Source: Bacteroidales bacterium
GTDB lineage: Bacteria > Bacteroidota > Bacteroidia > Bacteroidales > UBA932
Direction: 5' to 3'
Assembly: GCA_015060405.1 (NCBI GenBank)
Contig: SUYN01000002.1
Span: forward strand, 186,001 to 250,000
Length of the DNA: 64,000 bases
The first letter of the stretch is position 1; each line of letters opens with the position of its first letter. The position numbers and the translations under genes were made by a program. Under the pieces are notes generated by a model. That model was not told the origin of the DNA. It did not search any database and saw only the letters and a program-made list of their open reading frames with translations. Shown here piece by piece: positions 26,337-34,828 of this stretch.

Positions 26337-27986
26337 ATGGATCCGAATAAATATGTGATAGGTCTTGACTATGGAACCGACTCGGCCAGGGCACTCGTGG
26401 TCGAGGTGGCTACCGGCAGGACCGTGGCGACTTCAGTGAAGTACTATCCGCGCTGGAAGAAGGGACTTTACTGCACTCCGCTTGAAAACAAATGGCGTCA
26501 GCATCCACTTGACTACATCGAGGTGCTGGAAGATAGCGTCAAGGAGGCTCTTTCGCTCTGTCCTGCAGGAACTGCAGAGAACGTCATCGGTATATCATTC
26601 GACACTACCGGCTCGACTCCGGCCTTTGTGGATGAGACCGGTGCTCCTCTTGCTCTGAAGCCTGAGTTTGCGGAAAACCCTAATGCGATGTTCGTTCTCT
26701 GGAAGGACCACACTGCAGTCAAGGAGGCTGCGGAGATCAACGAAGCCTGCCATAAGGAAGGCGCCGTTGATTACACAGCCTACGAAGGAGGCATATATTC
26801 TTCAGAATGGTGGTGGGCAAAGATCCTGCACGTTCTTCGTGAGGATGAGGCTGTGCGCAAGGCTGCATATTCAGTGGTAGAGCACTGCGACTGGATGCCT
26901 GCACTCATTACTGGAGTCAAATCTTCTAAGGAGATTGTTCGTGGAAGATGTTCGGCAGGACACAAGATGATGTGGCACGAGAAATGGGGCGGACTTCCTC
27001 CTCAGGAGTTCCTTTCAAGCCTTGATCCTCTTCTTGACGGCTACCGCGACAGACTCTTTACACAGACTCATACAGCAGACAAGGCTGTTGGCAAGCTTTC
27101 ACAGGAATGGGCCGACAGACTTGGACTTACAACAGATGTTGTTGTGGGAGTCGGAGCGTTTGACTGCCATATGGGTGCAATCGGAGCAAACATCAGCGAA
27201 CATACATTCGTGAGAATCATCGGTACCTCTACCTGCGACATTATGGTTGCTTCGAAGGAGGAGATCGGTGACAAGCTCATCAAGGGAATATGCGGACAGG
27301 TGGATGGCTCTGTCATTCCGGGTATGATAGGTCTTGAAGCAGGTCAGTCTGCCTTCGGTGATGTCTATGCCTGGTTCCGCCGCGTGCTTGAATGGCCGAT
27401 CAGGAATGTTTCAGGTCTTGAAGGAGAGGCTCTTGAGAAGGCTTGTGATGCGATTATTCCGGGATTGACCAGGGAGGCGGAGGCGATGAGGCCAGGCGAG
27501 AGCGCAGTTCTTGCGCTCGACTGGATGAATGGCCGCCGTACGCCTGATGCAAACCAGCTTCTGCAGGGTGCGATCTCGGGACTGTCTCTTGGAACATCTG
27601 CTCCTATGATATTCAGAGCACTTGTGGAGGCTACCGCATACGGTTCGAAGGCCATTGTGGAGAGGTTCCGTCGTGAGGGTGTGAGGATAGACAGCATCAT
27701 AGGCATTGGAGGTATAGCTCTCAAGTCTCCTTTTGTAATGCAGACCCTCAGTGATGTCCTCAATATGCCTATCAAGGTCTGCAACACCGACCAGGCCTGT
27801 GCACTTGGTGCAGCGATGTGTGCGGCCACAGCAGCCGGAGCCTATCCGTCTGTCGAGGCGGCAAGAGATGCAATGAACTCAGGCTTCGCACACGAATACC
27901 AGCCGATAGCAGAGAATGTAGCCATATATGAAGAACTCTATAAGGACTATGTCGCTTTCGGTGAATATGTGGAATCTCATATATAA
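26337..27986 (+). CDS. araB: Ribulokinase, FGGY family
   Basis: This 549-residue sugar kinase phosphorylates L-ribulose with ATP. The ASKHA nucleotide-binding motifs are present: VIGLDYGTDSARALVV at the N terminus, SFDTTGSTPAFVDETG, VGVGAFDCHMGAIGA, IGTSTCDIMV, and IIGIGGIALKSPFVMQ near residue 460. The ribulokinase-type CDWMPALITG is also seen. It starts 2 bp after araA, closing the isomerase-kinase-epimerase set. No AraR-type regulator gene is next to the operon in this window. Confidence 0.94.
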   Translation: MDPNKYVIGLDYGTDSARALVVEVATGRTVATSVKYYPRWKKGLYCTPLENKWRQHPLDYIEVLEDSVKEALSLCPAGTAENVIGISFDTTGSTPAFVDETGAPLALKPEFAENPNAMFVLWKDHTAVKEAAEINEACHKEGAVDYTAYEGGIYSSEWWWAKILHVLREDEAVRKAAYSVVEHCDWMPALITGVKSSKEIVRGRCSAGHKMMWHEKWGGLPPQEFLSSLDPLLDGYRDRLFTQTHTADKAVGKLSQEWADRLGLTTDVVVGVGAFDCHMGAIGANISEHTFVRIIGTSTCDIMVASKEEIGDKLIKGICGQVDGSVIPGMIGLEAGQSAFGDVYAWFRRVLEWPIRNVSGLEGEALEKACDAIIPGLTREAEAMRPGESAVLALDWMNGRRTPDANQLLQGAISGLSLGTSAPMIFRALVEATAYGSKAIVERFRREGVRIDSIIGIGGIALKSPFVMQTLSDVLNMPIKVCNTDQACALGAAMCAATAAGAYPSVEAARDAMNSGFAHEYQPIAENVAIYEELYKDYVAFGEYVESHI

Positions 27987-27997
27987 ATGAAACCCTT

Positions 27998-29131
27998 ATG
28001 AAAAGAATATGTAAGACAATGGCAGCTGCCGTTCTTGCGGCCTTCGCCATATCTTGTTCCAGTGATTCTTCATTGACCCTTTCGGGCCTTGATCCTCAGA
28101 ACTTTGTCGCAGAAAAGGACGGTAAGACGACAGCGCTCTACACACTTAAGAATGCAGCCGGAATGGAGGTCTGCGTGACCAACTTCGGTGGCCGACTCGT
28201 GTCTGTGATGGCTCCCGACAAGGACGGAAATATGGTGGATGTCATCCTCGGATTTGACAATATCAACGACTATATGACCAAGCCGAGCGACTTCGGTGCT
28301 TCAATCGGACGTTATGCCAACCGTATAGCCGGAGGTAAGTTCGAACTTGACGGACAGACCGTCACTCTTGATCAGAATGACGGCCCGAACTGTCTCCACG
28401 GCGGTGCCGAGGGCTGGCAGTATCAGGTTTATGAAGCAGAGCAGCTTGATCCTCAGACACTCAAGCTCACTATCTCTGATCCAGACGGGCATATGGGCTT
28501 CCTTGGTAATGTGACAGCGGTCGTGACATATAAACTTACAGATGACAATGCAATCGACATCCTGTTCAGCGGCACCACAGACGCACCGACCGTGCTCAGC
28601 ATGACAAACCATGCCTACTTCAACCTCTCCGGAGACCATTCTCTTGAGGGAACAGACCAGGTGCTTTATGTCAATGCGGACTGTTTCACGCCGGCTGACG
28701 CTCTTCTCATTCCGACCGGAGAATTTGTTCCGGTTGAGGGAACGCCTATGGACTTCCGCACTCCTAAGGCAGTGGCCCAGGACATTGAGGCTGATTACGA
28801 ACAGCTCCGTCTCGGCAACGGATATGACCACAACTGGGTGCTCAACACCGCAGGGGACGACACTGTAGCGGCATTCTCTCTCTATTCGCCGGTTACAGGC
28901 ATTTATATGGAAGGTTTCACCGATCAGCCTGGCGTGCAGGTCTACTCAGGCAATTTCCTTACAGGCAAGGTGGCGGGAAAGCACGGCATCCTCTACCCTC
29001 GCAGGGCATCCGTATGTCTTGAAACCCAGCTCTTCCCTGATTCGCCTAACCATCCGGAATGGCCTTCGGCAACCCTCCGCCCGGGAGAAACCTATACTCA
29101 CCATTGCGTGTACAAGTTTTCAGTGAAATAA
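27998..29131 (+). CDS. Periplasmic/surface aldose 1-epimerase lipoprotein
   Basis: This 377-residue protein has the lipoprotein signal MKRICKTMAAAVLAAFAISC followed by the mutarotase domain: GRYANRIAGGKFELDG, NDGPNCLHGGAEGWQYQ, MTNHAYFNLSGDHS, and the catalytic-type Glu in VCLETQLFPDSPNHPEW. It is exported, whereas the mutarotase at 7999 is cytoplasmic. It would convert arabinose anomers before or during uptake. It follows araB by 11 bp and belongs to the arabinose operon. Confidence 0.92.
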   Translation: MKRICKTMAAAVLAAFAISCSSDSSLTLSGLDPQNFVAEKDGKTTALYTLKNAAGMEVCVTNFGGRLVSVMAPDKDGNMVDVILGFDNINDYMTKPSDFGASIGRYANRIAGGKFELDGQTVTLDQNDGPNCLHGGAEGWQYQVYEAEQLDPQTLKLTISDPDGHMGFLGNVTAVVTYKLTDDNAIDILFSGTTDAPTVLSMTNHAYFNLSGDHSLEGTDQVLYVNADCFTPADALLIPTGEFVPVEGTPMDFRTPKAVAQDIEADYEQLRLGNGYDHNWVLNTAGDDTVAAFSLYSPVTGIYMEGFTDQPGVQVYSGNFLTGKVAGKHGILYPRRASVCLETQLFPDSPNHPEWPSATLRPGETYTHHCVYKFSVK

Positions 29132-29144
29132 GGAGATTGCCGGT

Positions 29145-30878
29145 ATGAAACGATTATTCCCGCTGTCTGCATTTCTTCTATTGTCTTTCTGCCTGATGGC
29201 AGGGGAAAGGCAGACCATATGGCCCAAGGGCAGGATGCCTCACCGTCAGGACCATCAGATCGCTGCCATGACAGATGAATCGGAAAGTCCCGGCTTCAAG
29301 GCAGACAAGCATAGGGTGGCATATATCGAATGGTATGACGCACCGGCTGAGGAAAAGCGCAACGGCGGATGCATGATCCTCATATCCGGCGGAAGCTATG
29401 AATGCTGCTGCGATGTGGGACTCGTCAAGCAATGGAACGAAAGATTCACAGAACTCGGATTCCAGTGTGTGAACTTTGTCTACAGGACTCCGAGGCCGGT
29501 GGGCCTTCCTATATATCAGACTGCATGGGAGGACGGCCAGCGTGCGGTCAGGATGGTCAGAAGCCAGGCAGAGAAAAGAGGTCTGGACCCCGAAAGGATA
29601 GGTGTGATCTCCATGTCGGCCGGCTCCCATCTTGGCCTCCTGCTGGCTACGAGCTCTCAGACTCAGGCCTATGAGAGAGTCGACAAGGTCGATGATGTAC
29701 CATGCCATATAAACTGGGCCATCATCAACGCCCCTGCATATGGCACCACAGATGCCGACAAGGGTACTCCGGCCTTAAGGCAGGGATATGGAAGCGATGT
29801 CTCTCTCAGCGAAGTGTTCAGATTCGATGAAAAGACCTGCCCGATGAGCCTGCATCATGGAGGGGCCGACATCTATGCCCCTCAGACTTCCACTCTGGTG
29901 TACAGGCGTCTGCGCAGCATGGGGATTCCTGCCGAGCTCCATCTGTATTCCGACAAGGGGCACGGTGCTTTCGGACTTGAGAGAGGCGTGGAATTCATGC
30001 GTCAGATGGGCTATATGGGGCAGATTCCGGAAGAAGTGCCTCTCATGGAAAGGTATTCGGGTGAAGGCTGCCCGGTCTCTTACGCGAAGGAAACCATATG
30101 GCCTGAAGGCCGGATTCCGGACCTGCAGGCAGAGCAATGTGTTCCATATATAGAATGGTATATCCCCGACAATCTGACAACCAGGTCCATCCAGATCGTT
30201 TATTCCGGAGGAGCATATGACCGTAACGATCCCGACGGATTCGAGGTTGCCCCGATTAGGAAATACCTCAATGAAAAGGGAATGACGGTGGTGACATTGA
30301 AGTATCGTACTCCGCGCCCTGCCGGAGGTCTTGCAAAGCATACTGCTGCATGGCAGGATTTGCAGAGGGCAATCAGGATAGTGCGCAGTCAGGCGGAATC
30401 CAGAGGTCTGGATCCTGATAACATCGGAATCATGGGAAGTTCGGCAGGAGGCCATCTGACTCTGATGGGAGTGACATCTTCACGTCATCGGTCTTACTGG
30501 CCGGTGGACGAAACAGACAAGGTGTCCTGCAAGGTCCAGTGGGGAGTGGGCATCTATCCTGCCTATGTACTTTCCGACGGTTTTGATGGAGAGAACTCCC
30601 GGGGAGGCAATCCGGATGATGAAATCCTGGCCCCGGAATTCTCTTTCGACCTGGACACGGCCCCAATGGTGTTCATACACGGAGATGCCGACGGCTATTC
30701 GGCCATGGGCTCTGTGAGGGTGTGGGAAAAGATGCTGATGATGGGCATCCAGTCTGACCTGCACACATTGGCGACCAGGCATCATTGCTTCCAGCGCTCC
30801 TCTTCCGAGGGAACCGGAAGCTACACCCACATGGACAGAATCTGGGAATTCCTTACATCCAAAGGATTCAATAAGTAG
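29145..30878 (+). CDS. Two-domain secreted alpha/beta-hydrolase (esterase, tandem duplication)
   Basis: This 577-residue protein has the signal peptide MKRLFPLSAFLLLSFCLMAG and two copies of the same esterase domain, about residues 20-305 and 310-577. Copy 1 has ISGGSYE (oxyanion), the nucleophile GVISMSAGSHLG and the His in SDKGHGAFG. Copy 2 has YSGGAYD, GIMGSSAGGHLTL and the His of LATRHHCF. Each copy starts with a matching linker (IWPKGRMP and IWPEGRIP). The fold is that of small-molecule or acetyl-xylan esterases of the BD-FAE/HSL type. Being last in the arabinose operon, 13 bp after the mutarotase, it probably removes acetyl or feruloyl groups from arabinose-rich hemicellulose. The substrate is inferred. 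Confidence 0.82.
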   Translation: MKRLFPLSAFLLLSFCLMAGERQTIWPKGRMPHRQDHQIAAMTDESESPGFKADKHRVAYIEWYDAPAEEKRNGGCMILISGGSYECCCDVGLVKQWNERFTELGFQCVNFVYRTPRPVGLPIYQTAWEDGQRAVRMVRSQAEKRGLDPERIGVISMSAGSHLGLLLATSSQTQAYERVDKVDDVPCHINWAIINAPAYGTTDADKGTPALRQGYGSDVSLSEVFRFDEKTCPMSLHHGGADIYAPQTSTLVYRRLRSMGIPAELHLYSDKGHGAFGLERGVEFMRQMGYMGQIPEEVPLMERYSGEGCPVSYAKETIWPEGRIPDLQAEQCVPYIEWYIPDNLTTRSIQIVYSGGAYDRNDPDGFEVAPIRKYLNEKGMTVVTLKYRTPRPAGGLAKHTAAWQDLQRAIRIVRSQAESRGLDPDNIGIMGSSAGGHLTLMGVTSSRHRSYWPVDETDKVSCKVQWGVGIYPAYVLSDGFDGENSRGGNPDDEILAPEFSFDLDTAPMVFIHGDADGYSAMGSVRVWEKMLMMGIQSDLHTLATRHHCFQRSSSEGTGSYTHMDRIWEFLTSKGFNK

Positions 30879-30904
30879 TTATCTATTGCCTACGAAGCTC
30901 TTGC

Positions 30905-31041
30905 CGACCCGATCCGTCATTCCCGACTCGATCGGGAATCCTTTCGCCCCCTCGTCCCCGTCATTTCCGCCCCGATCCGTCATTCCCGACTCGATCGGGA
31001 ATCCCCCTTCTGTCACCTCGAGCGAAGTCGAGAGGTCTCCC
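30905..31041. repeat. Cluster of palindromic repeats after the arabinose operon
   Basis: Two class 1 copies (30914-30941 and 30977-31006, with CCGTCATTCCCGACTCGATC), a partial copy between them, and a class 2 copy (31011-31041, CACCTCGAGCGAAGTCGAGA) lie head to tail. Their hairpins may end transcription of the operon. Confidence 0.85.
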
Positions 31042-31054
31042 TTGATCTTATAAA

Positions 31055-31401
31055 CTATTTACTGCTACTGGTTTTAAAACCGATTTTAGAGCGGGGTGTG
31101 TTCTCTGGCTGGTCTTTGATGGACAGGGCGGCAATGGCTTGGTAGATTGTGTCTATTTCTCTGCGTACGTCTTCAGACAGGTCGTTGATTGCTTCAAGGT
31201 TGTCTTCGTCGTTCCTTTCCAAAAGCTCCAGCTTGGCTTTGATGGCTTTGAGTTCGGCTGAGAAGGAGGAGGTAATAGCTGTGGAACTATGTAACACTGA
31301 TGATAACATCGCTACTCCTTGCTCGGTAAATACATATGGTAGCGAACGGGATCCTCCCCAACTTGATATTCCATTTTGGAATTTCAAGTTTTCTTCTACA
31401 T
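31055..31401 (-). pseudogene. 3' remnant of an ORF6N-domain gene
   Basis: The track ORF 31055-31660 is a chimera. Its C-terminal 115 or so residues have the ORF6N pattern (LPYVFTEQGVAMLSSVLHSSTAI) and a coiled-coil tail ending in SKIGFKTSSSK. Upstream of about 31401 it runs into a copy of the mrp 3' end and palindromic repeats, translated out of context. The N-terminal DNA-binding part, seen intact in the homolog at 43309, is missing. The sequence is therefore a truncated gene, cut where the mrp repeat begins. Confidence 0.75.
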
Positions 31402-31562
31402 AAAATCCCCGACCAAGGCCGGGGATGATAAGGTGTTGTGTTAGTATAGGGTTTCTGCTATTTTTTCGGCGAGGGCGAGGAAGGCGAGGCCGTCGGGGCG
31501 GGAGCTGAGAGCGGCGGGTTCGCCGGCGTCGCCGCATTCGCGGATGCTTTGGACGATCGGGA
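31402..31562 (-). repeat. Second copy of the mrp 3' end (left border of the island)
   Basis: These 161 bp match 36099-36259 with four mismatches. On the minus strand they encode the last residues of Mrp (IRECGDAGEPAALSSRPDG through AETLY and a stop), with two conservative changes (LSLAEKV to LALAEKI). They also include the class 1 palindromic repeat that follows the stop. The 5' part of the gene is absent. Confidence 0.9.
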
Positions 31563-31608
31563 ATCCCCCTTCTGTCATCTCTAGCGACCGGAGGGAGTCG
31601 AGAGATCT
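31552..31608. repeat. Palindromic repeats, class 1 fragment plus class 2 copy
   Basis: GATCGGGAATCCCCC is followed by TCTGTCATCTCTAGCGACCG and AGGGAGTCGAGAGATCTCAT. The class 2 copy is the closest intergenic match to the one inside mutS. Confidence 0.75.
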
Positions 31609-31617
31609 CATAAGATT

Positions 31618-31740
31618 GATCCTCGCAGAAAACTAGCGGGATTCTTCTGCAAGGATTCAAAAAACCGCTTCAAAAAGGTCTATTTTGTACAGAAAAAGGA
31701 ATTCTCGCAGAAGAATTGCCGGATTTCTTTGCGAGGATTC
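31618..31740 (+). repeat. Pair of 42-bp imperfect repeats, each an inverted repeat
   Basis: Units at 31618-31659 and 31699-31740 share CCTCGCAGAA, GCGGGATTCTTCTGC-like and GAGGATTC segments. Each can fold on itself. They lie between the island border and the promoter of the target lipoprotein gene. Role unknown. Confidence 0.65.
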
Positions 31741-31783
31741 GTAAAAACTTGCGTCGCGACATTCATATGTTTAGTATTTGTAG

Positions 31784-31791
31784 TAACTTTG
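31784..31791 (+). promoter_or_regulatory. -7 box of the DGR target gene
   Basis: TAACTTTG matches TAnnTTTG, 48 bp before the ATG at 31839. A clear -33 TTG at the right distance is not seen. Confidence 0.45.
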
Positions 31792-31838
31792 GAAGTTTTA
31801 TTACTCTTTTAGGATATTCATTAAGCGTCTTAATCCAT

Positions 31839-34700
31839 ATGAAGAAACTTCACAGCTGCATCGCAGCCCTTTTTACTATATTTTCCCTCGTCTCCTGCCT
31901 CCAGGAAGAACGCTCTCCAGAAGAAATCCTCGTGCCGTCACCGGCGGAGGTAGACTGCTCGGAGTCGTTCTCCCTCACCTCCAAAGTTCCCAAGGGCTCC
32001 GAAAAGCTGGTGGAAGAGTGCGGCTTCCTCGTAGGAACCACAAAAGACCTTGCAGATGCGCTCACGGTTGAAGGTGCAATGACCGAAAACACCTTCAGCG
32101 CCGCCCTCCCTGCCCGCAAATACGGCACGACATATTACATCTGTTCGTATGTAACCAACGGACGAGGCTCCGAGATAAGGTCAGACCTAATCTCATATGA
32201 ACTCAAGTCCTTGGAGGAGTACGTTTCATTCGGCAAGATCAAGTTACTGTCCTATAATCCTCTGACCAAACAGGCCGAGATAACCATACCAGTTGAGATT
32301 CAGTCTGGCGTGAATGTGACTGAAGTCGGTGTCTGCTACGGCTCAAGCGAGTCTCTTTCTGATGAGGATACCTATGTCGAGGGTACAATCAGTGAGGACG
32401 GCACCATCACAGTTTCTCTTGAAGGCTTTAAAGATGGTACCCAGTACTATATGCGTCCGTACATAAAGGAGAATGAATATATTGCATATGCTGAGACATC
32501 TCCATTCTTTATTCAGCCTATTCCAGTGGTTGTCACCTATGCAGCCAAAGACATCACTTCCGAAAGCGCAGTACTTTCCGGAGAGGTGGAAAGAGGCGAA
32601 AACATTACCGAGAGGGGCTTCGTCTGGCTGAACGGTCAGGGCACTCCGACAATCGACTCCTACAAACTGAAGGTGGACGGAACCCTTGGAAAATTTACAG
32701 CCTCGCTCTCCGATCTCGATGCAAATTCAAGGTACGCTTACCGCGCCTATGTTGCAAATGACCAGGGCGTCTTCTATGGCGACATCCTGACTTTCAGCAC
32801 CATGGCCGGTGCCGCATCACTTTCAGCGATAAAGGTCACCAACATCACCACCTCCTCTGCGACCTTCACCTGTACCGTGACAAATCACGGCGGCGAGACC
32901 GTCTCTGAGGTTGGCTTCTACATCGGCAAAGATGAAGAAGTGGATATGGAAACAGCTCAGAAGGTCAGCGAGGCCTATAGCTCAGACAACTTCACCCTCT
33001 CAGCAGAGGACCTTGAAATCGGCCAGGACTACTATGTAAAGGCCTTCGCAAAGAACTCTGTAGGTGAGGCATACAGCGCAATAGTCTCCTTCAAGACCAT
33101 AAGCACCGCTCCAAGTGTCATAACTGTAGGTTCGTCAGAACTTTCAGCCACAAGCGCTGAACTCTCCGGTGAAGTCACCGACGACAACGGCGAAATCATC
33201 ACCGAGCGTGGTTTCGTGTGGATGAAAGGAAGCGGAACTCCTACAACTTCATCGTCTAAGTTGACCGCTGATGGCACCACAGGAGCCTTCACAGCAACCT
33301 TGACAGATGTTACTCCTAATCAGATATATTCATATAGAGCTTATGCAATAAACTCTATGGGTACTTCTTATGGTGAGGTGATGACCTTTGAAATACAGGT
33401 CGATCTGCCAACTGTCACCACAGATGAGGTAACCGACATTACGGACTTCAGCGCAGTTTCAGGAGGAAATGTTACCGCCGACGGTGGCGCAGACATTCTG
33501 GCCAAGGGAATAGTGTGGAGCCGTTCGAAGAATCCTACAGTGGACCTTGAGACCAAGACCGATGAAGGAACCGGCCTTGATTCCTTTACAAGCACAATGT
33601 CCAACCTGACCTCCGGCTCGACTTATTATGTCAGGGCTTACGCCACCAACGTCGTAGGAACAGGATATGGCAAGGAAATGGAATTCAAGACCACTGGCGA
33701 AGCCCCTTACGTCGCCCTTGAAGCTGCCAACTGTTTTATTGTTTCGGAATCTGGCATATATTCGTTCAGTACCGTAAAGGGTAATAGTTCCGAATCAGTT
33801 GGAAACGTAGAATGTGCAGAGGTTTTGTGGGAGTCTTTTGGAACATCGGAAACGCCGAAAGTAGGTTCTTTGGTATCTTCTGTTTCCGTTCAAGGCGACG
33901 CGATTGTCTTCGATGTTGCCGATCCTTACCGCGAGGGTAACGCAGTGATTGCGGCCAAGGATGCTTCTGGCACCATCCTTTGGTCTTGGCACATCTGGCT
34001 GACCGATGAGCCTGGGGAGCAGGTGTATTATAACAATGCGGGCACAATGATGGACCGCAACCTCGGTGCGACATCTGCTACTCCTGGCGATGTGGGTGCT
34101 TTGGGACTTTTGTACCAGTGGGGTCGTAAGGATCCATTCCTCGGTTCATCGTCTATCAGCAGTTCTACAGAGGCAAAATCCACCCTTACTTGGCCGTCAG
34201 CAGTATCGTCAGATTCTTCAACAGGTACAATAGAATATGCCACCGCGAATCCAACTACATTCATCACTTCCAATAGTAGTAATTACGATTGGTATTATAC
34301 TGGTTCAAGCAGTACAGACGACACCCGTTGGCAGTCAGAGAAGACAATATATGATCCTTGTCCTGCAGGTTGGCGTGTTCCCGATGGCGGAAGTGATGGT
34401 GTTTGGTCGAAAGCACTTGGTTCATCTTCATCTTATTCCGGGGCATACGACAGCACCAATGAGGGTATGAACTTCTCCGGCAATTTCGGCGATGCTTCCA
34501 CCATCTGGTATCCTGCTTCGGGTTATCGCATCTACGACGGTGGGGCGCTGCTCAATGTCGGCTACTATGGCTACTATTGGTCAGTTACTCCTGGCGATAG
34601 CTACGCTTACTACCTGTACTTCAGCAGCTCTGGCTACGTCTATCCGTCCTTCAGCTACTATCGAGCGGGCGGGTTTGGCGTCCGTTGCGTCCAAGAGTGA
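31839..34700 (+). CDS. DGR target: surface lipoprotein with FN3-like repeats and variable lectin-like C terminus
   Basis: The track starts at 31716. The ATG at 31839 gives a lipoprotein signal (MKKLHSCIAALFTIFSLVSC) and 953 residues. After a short N-terminal domain come about five to six beta-sandwich repeats with recurring ITERGFVW..GTPT and YSYRAYA..G.SYGEV motifs. A C-terminal domain of the C-type-lectin/FISUMP kind follows (MMDRNLGATS, LLYQWGRKDPF, YDPCPAGWRVPDGG). Its last 62 residues (about 892-953) are encoded by the variable repeat and are rich in Tyr and Ser at the varied positions, ending in VRCVQE. Diversified proteins of this build display a binding face on the cell surface. The ligand is unknown. 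Confidence 0.88.
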   Translation: MKKLHSCIAALFTIFSLVSCLQEERSPEEILVPSPAEVDCSESFSLTSKVPKGSEKLVEECGFLVGTTKDLADALTVEGAMTENTFSAALPARKYGTTYYICSYVTNGRGSEIRSDLISYELKSLEEYVSFGKIKLLSYNPLTKQAEITIPVEIQSGVNVTEVGVCYGSSESLSDEDTYVEGTISEDGTITVSLEGFKDGTQYYMRPYIKENEYIAYAETSPFFIQPIPVVVTYAAKDITSESAVLSGEVERGENITERGFVWLNGQGTPTIDSYKLKVDGTLGKFTASLSDLDANSRYAYRAYVANDQGVFYGDILTFSTMAGAASLSAIKVTNITTSSATFTCTVTNHGGETVSEVGFYIGKDEEVDMETAQKVSEAYSSDNFTLSAEDLEIGQDYYVKAFAKNSVGEAYSAIVSFKTISTAPSVITVGSSELSATSAELSGEVTDDNGEIITERGFVWMKGSGTPTTSSSKLTADGTTGAFTATLTDVTPNQIYSYRAYAINSMGTSYGEVMTFEIQVDLPTVTTDEVTDITDFSAVSGGNVTADGGADILAKGIVWSRSKNPTVDLETKTDEGTGLDSFTSTMSNLTSGSTYYVRAYATNVVGTGYGKEMEFKTTGEAPYVALEAANCFIVSESGIYSFSTVKGNSSESVGNVECAEVLWESFGTSETPKVGSLVSSVSVQGDAIVFDVADPYREGNAVIAAKDASGTILWSWHIWLTDEPGEQVYYNNAGTMMDRNLGATSATPGDVGALGLLYQWGRKDPFLGSSSISSSTEAKSTLTWPSAVSSDSSTGTIEYATANPTTFITSNSSNYDWYYTGSSSTDDTRWQSEKTIYDPCPAGWRVPDGGSDGVWSKALGSSSSYSGAYDSTNEGMNFSGNFGDASTIWYPASGYRIYDGGALLNVGYYGYYWSVTPGDSYAYYLYFSSSGYVYPSFSYYRAGGFGVRCVQE
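34512..34696 (+). repeat. Variable repeat (VR) of a diversity-generating retroelement
   Basis: VR aligns with the template repeat at 35701-35885 with no gap (constant offset 1189). I count 37 differences, and 27 are at TR adenines. The other ten are a T to C and a G to C in the body, and eight in the 3' part from the CGG/CGA codon onward, where VR and TR homing sites usually differ. The last 17 nt before the stop are identical. TAC, TAT and AGC replace AAC/AAT codons. Confidence 0.93.
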
Positions 34701-34712
34701 TTCGGACAGCGG

Positions 34713-34745
34713 TTCATATGAGCCCTGCTCGCGGGCTCATATGAA
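34713..34745 (+). other. DGR target-recognition hairpin downstream of VR
   Basis: TTCATATGAGCCC and GGGCTCATATGAA form a perfect 13-bp stem with a 7-nt loop, 12 bp after the VR stop. DGRs such as that of Bordetella phage BPP-1 need a hairpin or cruciform just after the homing site for retargeting. No such hairpin follows the template repeat. A second small GC palindrome (CTCGCGCCCGGCGCGAG, 34768-34784) lies nearby. Confidence 0.8.
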
Positions 34746-34828
34746 CATGCGTTTTGATGAATTTTTTCTCGCGCCCGGCGCGAGACGGCAGGCGCGAAGC
34801 GCCTCAAATTTCAAATATTCTTATTGTT

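Noticed and set aside
31055-31660. 201-residue ORF on the minus strand
   Set aside because: It is a chimera of palindromic repeats and the mrp-end copy (out of frame) with an ORF6N remnant. Only the last 115 codons derive from a gene.
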